Shown here one piece after another: positions 61,333 to 64,000 of a DNA stretch of 64,000 nucleotides. Each line of letters opens with the position of its first letter. Position 1 is the stretch's first letter. A program made the translations under genes and the position numbers. Under the pieces are notes generated by a model. The model was not told the origin of the DNA, made no database searches, and saw nothing but the letters and a program-made list of their open reading frames with translations. The stretch comes from Caenorhabditis elegans. Taxonomy: Eukaryota; Nematoda; Chromadorea; Rhabditida; Rhabditidae. Location: NCBI RefSeq assembly GCF_000002985.6, contig NC_003282.8:13516001-13580000 (forward strand), read 5' to 3'.

Positions 61333-62274
61333 TTATCCCATAATATGACGATTTGGTGGTAGGTTATATGGATTGTCTGTCGTGAAGAGTCCGAACATTA
61401 TCTTTCTGTCAAATGGGCATTTCGGAGATCCAAAGGACTGTTCGATGATCCGATCAACACATGTATGGCAAATCGTGTGACCACATTCTGAAAAATTTAA
61501 ATTTATTTTTGAATATAAAGTGGAGCGGGGTCTGTTGATTTTTGTTTGTTTAAAAATTATATACAGGGTGCGGGTACAAGTGGCTATTTCGCCAACTTCC
61601 GCACTCTGCAATGAAATTTCCTGAAACAAATAAGTTATATGAAACTCACTCATAACTCTTGGGACTCTGGCTTCATTGTCATAACTCAGATAGCAAATTG
61701 TGCACTCCACACGGGACGCCAAAGAGCTCTTCTCGTTTTCAAGTCTGCTCGTTTTCAAACGCGTCAATTCTTGGTCAAACGCACTTCTCTCATCATCCAT
61801 AATTTTCATTTCTTTTCTGATAGTCTTCAATTGTTCATCTTTTTCCAACAGCATGCTTACAGACTGTACAAGTGACTCCTCCGTTTTTGAAATCTTTGCT
61901 TCAAGTTTGTCGAGTTTCTCGTCCAAAATCTTGATCCTCTCGTTTGCCTCTTCCAAATCACTGGAAACAATCTGAAGATTCTCCGTTCTTTCCAGTACAG
62001 CTTACTCCAAATATTCGTTTCTTTTTTTCAAATGTTGCGTGATCATCTGTTGATTCATCAAAGCTTGCTTCACGGAATCAACTTCATCCGTTGCTATATC
62101 CTTTTCCGCTGCCATAATCATAATGTCCAATTGAAGATTCTCAAAAAATTTTTCCGCTTTTTGTTCTGGCATATCAATGTGATCTTCAAGCTCCCTCTTC
62201 AGTTTTGCCATATTTTGCCACATGTTGAATGGCACTGTACTAATGAAGTTTTCCATAAATTTCAGTGACTTCAT
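61333..62274 (-). CDS. Coiled-coil RING-finger protein (C3HC3D), 3 exons, 244 aa
   Basis: Exons: 62006-62274 (ATG 62272-62274), 61650-61960, 61333-61487 (TAA 61333-61335). The N-terminal 170 residues are highly charged and predicted coiled coil (for example KILDEKLDKLEAKISKTEE). The RING follows: CTIC, then CGHTICHTC across the exon 2/3 border, then CPFDR, so the last zinc ligand is Asp rather than Cys. This C3HC3D form is common in an expanded worm family of putative E3 ubiquitin ligases. The protein ends 40 residues after the RING with no B-box or other domain. Intron 1 is very short (45 bases); it is chosen because the alternative acceptor 11 bases upstream breaks frame. A poly(A) hexamer lies at 61204-61209. 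The E3 ligase role and the substrates are inferred or unknown. Confidence 0.88.
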
Positions 62275-64000
62275 GGTTTACCTGAAGAAAAATATTGGTA
62301 AAATCTCTAAAAAAGGGAAGTGTTAAGTTAGCGCCGAGGTAAATATTGGAAAATAGTATTTTTTAAAGTTGACTTTCAATAAAGGTAAAGGCATTTTTAC
62401 CAACAAAAATAACTTACATTTAGTGCATTGATGATGAGAAGAGAGAAGATGAGACGTGTATAAATAAGTAATAAATAAAAAGAGAAAGCGATAAAAGGGA
62501 TAAGTTCACGTTGACCAAAAGGCCACGTTAATTCTCCCCACACTTGAGACCTTGTTGATGATTGAATATTGACAATGTGTTTTACCTTGTATTTAAATCT
62601 CCAAGATTCATCCAATGTTCAAAAAAAAAGTTTCTGCCAAGCAGCCTCTAATAAATGCCGAGTGTACAGACTCCGCCCCTTTTTCGCGTTTTTTCGCGTT
62701 TTTTTTGGCTTGCGAAAAAATGTCACACTGCATTTACATTCACAACTCCTGAACCGTGTGACTTCATGCTCTAATATTTGAAATCCTACTAGAAATATTT
62801 TGTCCCACGGTGGAGCAGAAAACGGCACTAAGTTCGGAGCAAAATTTTTCCCCAGTTTGAAAAAAATTTTTGTTGCTCTTTTTACCCCCAAAAAAGCATG
62901 TTTTAATTGAATTAAAATTCGGGTTTTGCTCGGTTTTGTTCCAAATTTCTGTGCAAGATACTACTCAGAGAGACTGATTTTTGAAAAAAAGTTTGAGTTC
63001 ATAAGTGCAAATGGAAAAAAGTTGTGATAAAACAAAAGGCCAAAAAATGACATTTTGCCAAAAAAATTTTTTTTTTCCGAAAAAGTAGTTTTTCGTCTTT
63101 ATCTCAAGTTCTACTTCATCTTTTTTGATATTTTATTTGTTTACCCCACGTAAAAAAGTACGCTGAACACGATTTTTAACTCAGAATTGGAAAAAGTTCT
63201 ATGAGTCGGCCGAGCAATACGAATAAGTGCCAAATTTTGCACACTTCCCCTATTTCGCGAATCTACTTTTTCAATCATAACTCGGTCAGTTTTCAATTTT
63301 TCTTAGTTTTCCAAAAATTGACGTGTAGGTCTCATCAAGACGCATCGAGACATATAAAATTTGTAAAAAGTTCAGTGGGAAAATTTTTCAAGAAAAAAAT
63401 AATTCAAAAATTTAGTACTGGGGGGAGTGGTTTCCTGGGTCTCCTGAACATTTTTTCCGCTAAAGTTTTGCGGAATGTATTTTTAATTCATAGTTTTTGA
63501 TTTTATCTAATGGAAGATGAAGTTTCGTTGCATTAGAAATACTCTGCCAAGAGATATTATTTTTATTAATTTTCAGGCCAAAACTTGTTTTCTTCTATAC
63601 ATCTGTCTGTGTACAAGATATAGCCCTCAACTGTACGTCTCCTTTTCGGGAATTTAATGATGAGTACAATCCTGTTATAAAATTTTCAAAAATTCGTTTG
63701 AAATTTTGGTAGTTGGTTCAATTCTACCAAGTGGCAAATTTTTTTGTTTTTTGTGAGTAATCGGGATTCGAATAGAAATACTCAATTTTATACAAAATAT
63801 GGGTGCGTCTCCCCTAATATAAAGCCTCCTCAAACTTCAATCAATAAAAACTCAGCTTTAACTGATTCATCGGGTGCATCTGTTTTTGGTCAAACCGAAC
63901 TCAAAAAACAAGAAGACTCCCATTGACCTACTGAAATTTTCACGAACCCTCTAACAGGTTCGAGGCGAAGCCGAGAGCCTACGCCCGGCAAGGGGACTCG
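62275..64000. other. Upstream region of the RING gene and right edge
   Basis: No gene is supported. A CTTCAG acceptor lies just upstream of the RING start (62279-62285 region, minus). From about 62690 onward, the sequence has short TTTTTCGCG runs and low-information AT-rich text; around 63235-63295 it resembles 10970-11040 (both contain a CTCGGTCAGTTT- or GTCGGTCAGTTTGG-like stretch). The edge ends in a TTCGAGGCGAAGCCGAGAG hairpin repeat like that at 12124-12262. A dispersed element therefore probably extends beyond base 64000. Confidence 0.55.

Noticed and set aside
62397..62891. Minus-strand frames of 72 and 90 codons upstream of the RING gene
   Set aside because: No splice signals connect them to the RING exons and the peptides look like translated non-coding sequence.

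Overview
The window reads as nematode nuclear DNA, almost certainly Caenorhabditis elegans or a very close relative. It is AT-rich, genes are split by many 45-65 base introns ending in TTTTCAG, there are likely trans-splice acceptors just upstream of start codons, degenerate TTAGGC (nematode telomere-type) repeats occur, and the genes themselves are worm-like (an SRD chemoreceptor, RSD-2, QUI-1). From memory of the C. elegans map, dcap-2, rsd-2 and qui-1 belong to chromosome IV; no search was run to confirm this. Seven protein genes could be assembled exon by exon, with every exon junction keeping the reading frame.

Left part (1-32222, all minus strand): the 5' portion of dcap-2 (mRNA decapping Nudix enzyme, running off the left edge); rsd-2 (21 exons, 1319 codons, an RNAi factor), whose 3' end lies 254 bases from the dcap-2 start, as expected for an operon; then a 651-residue RSD-2 paralog whose exons match the two ends of rsd-2 but lack its middle. 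The introns of dcap-2 and rsd-2 are crowded with long inverted repeats, one of them 2.2 kb, and with a 26-base minisatellite.

Middle part (32223-45588): an intergenic block with five copies of a 163-base tandem repeat, then an unrecognised 10-exon minus-strand gene (590 residues, two hydrophobic segments, ten consecutive prolines) spread over 12 kb with mostly empty introns. It starts 285 bases from, and head to head with, qui-1.

Right part (45873-64000): qui-1 on the plus strand (19 exons, about 1602 residues, P-loop NTPase plus WD40 repeats, C-terminal CaaX-like box), a four-exon SRD-type chemoreceptor on the plus strand, a three-exon coiled-coil RING protein on the minus strand, and about 1.7 kb of repeat-derived sequence to the edge.

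Functional themes are RNA regulation on the left (decapping next to an RNAi factor, in introns rich in potential double-stranded RNA) and chemosensation on the right (QUI-1 and an SRD receptor). Three minus-strand sites also match the promoter layout of C. elegans 21U-RNA (piRNA) genes. All exon models come from reading splice signals and frame by eye; transcripts were not available.
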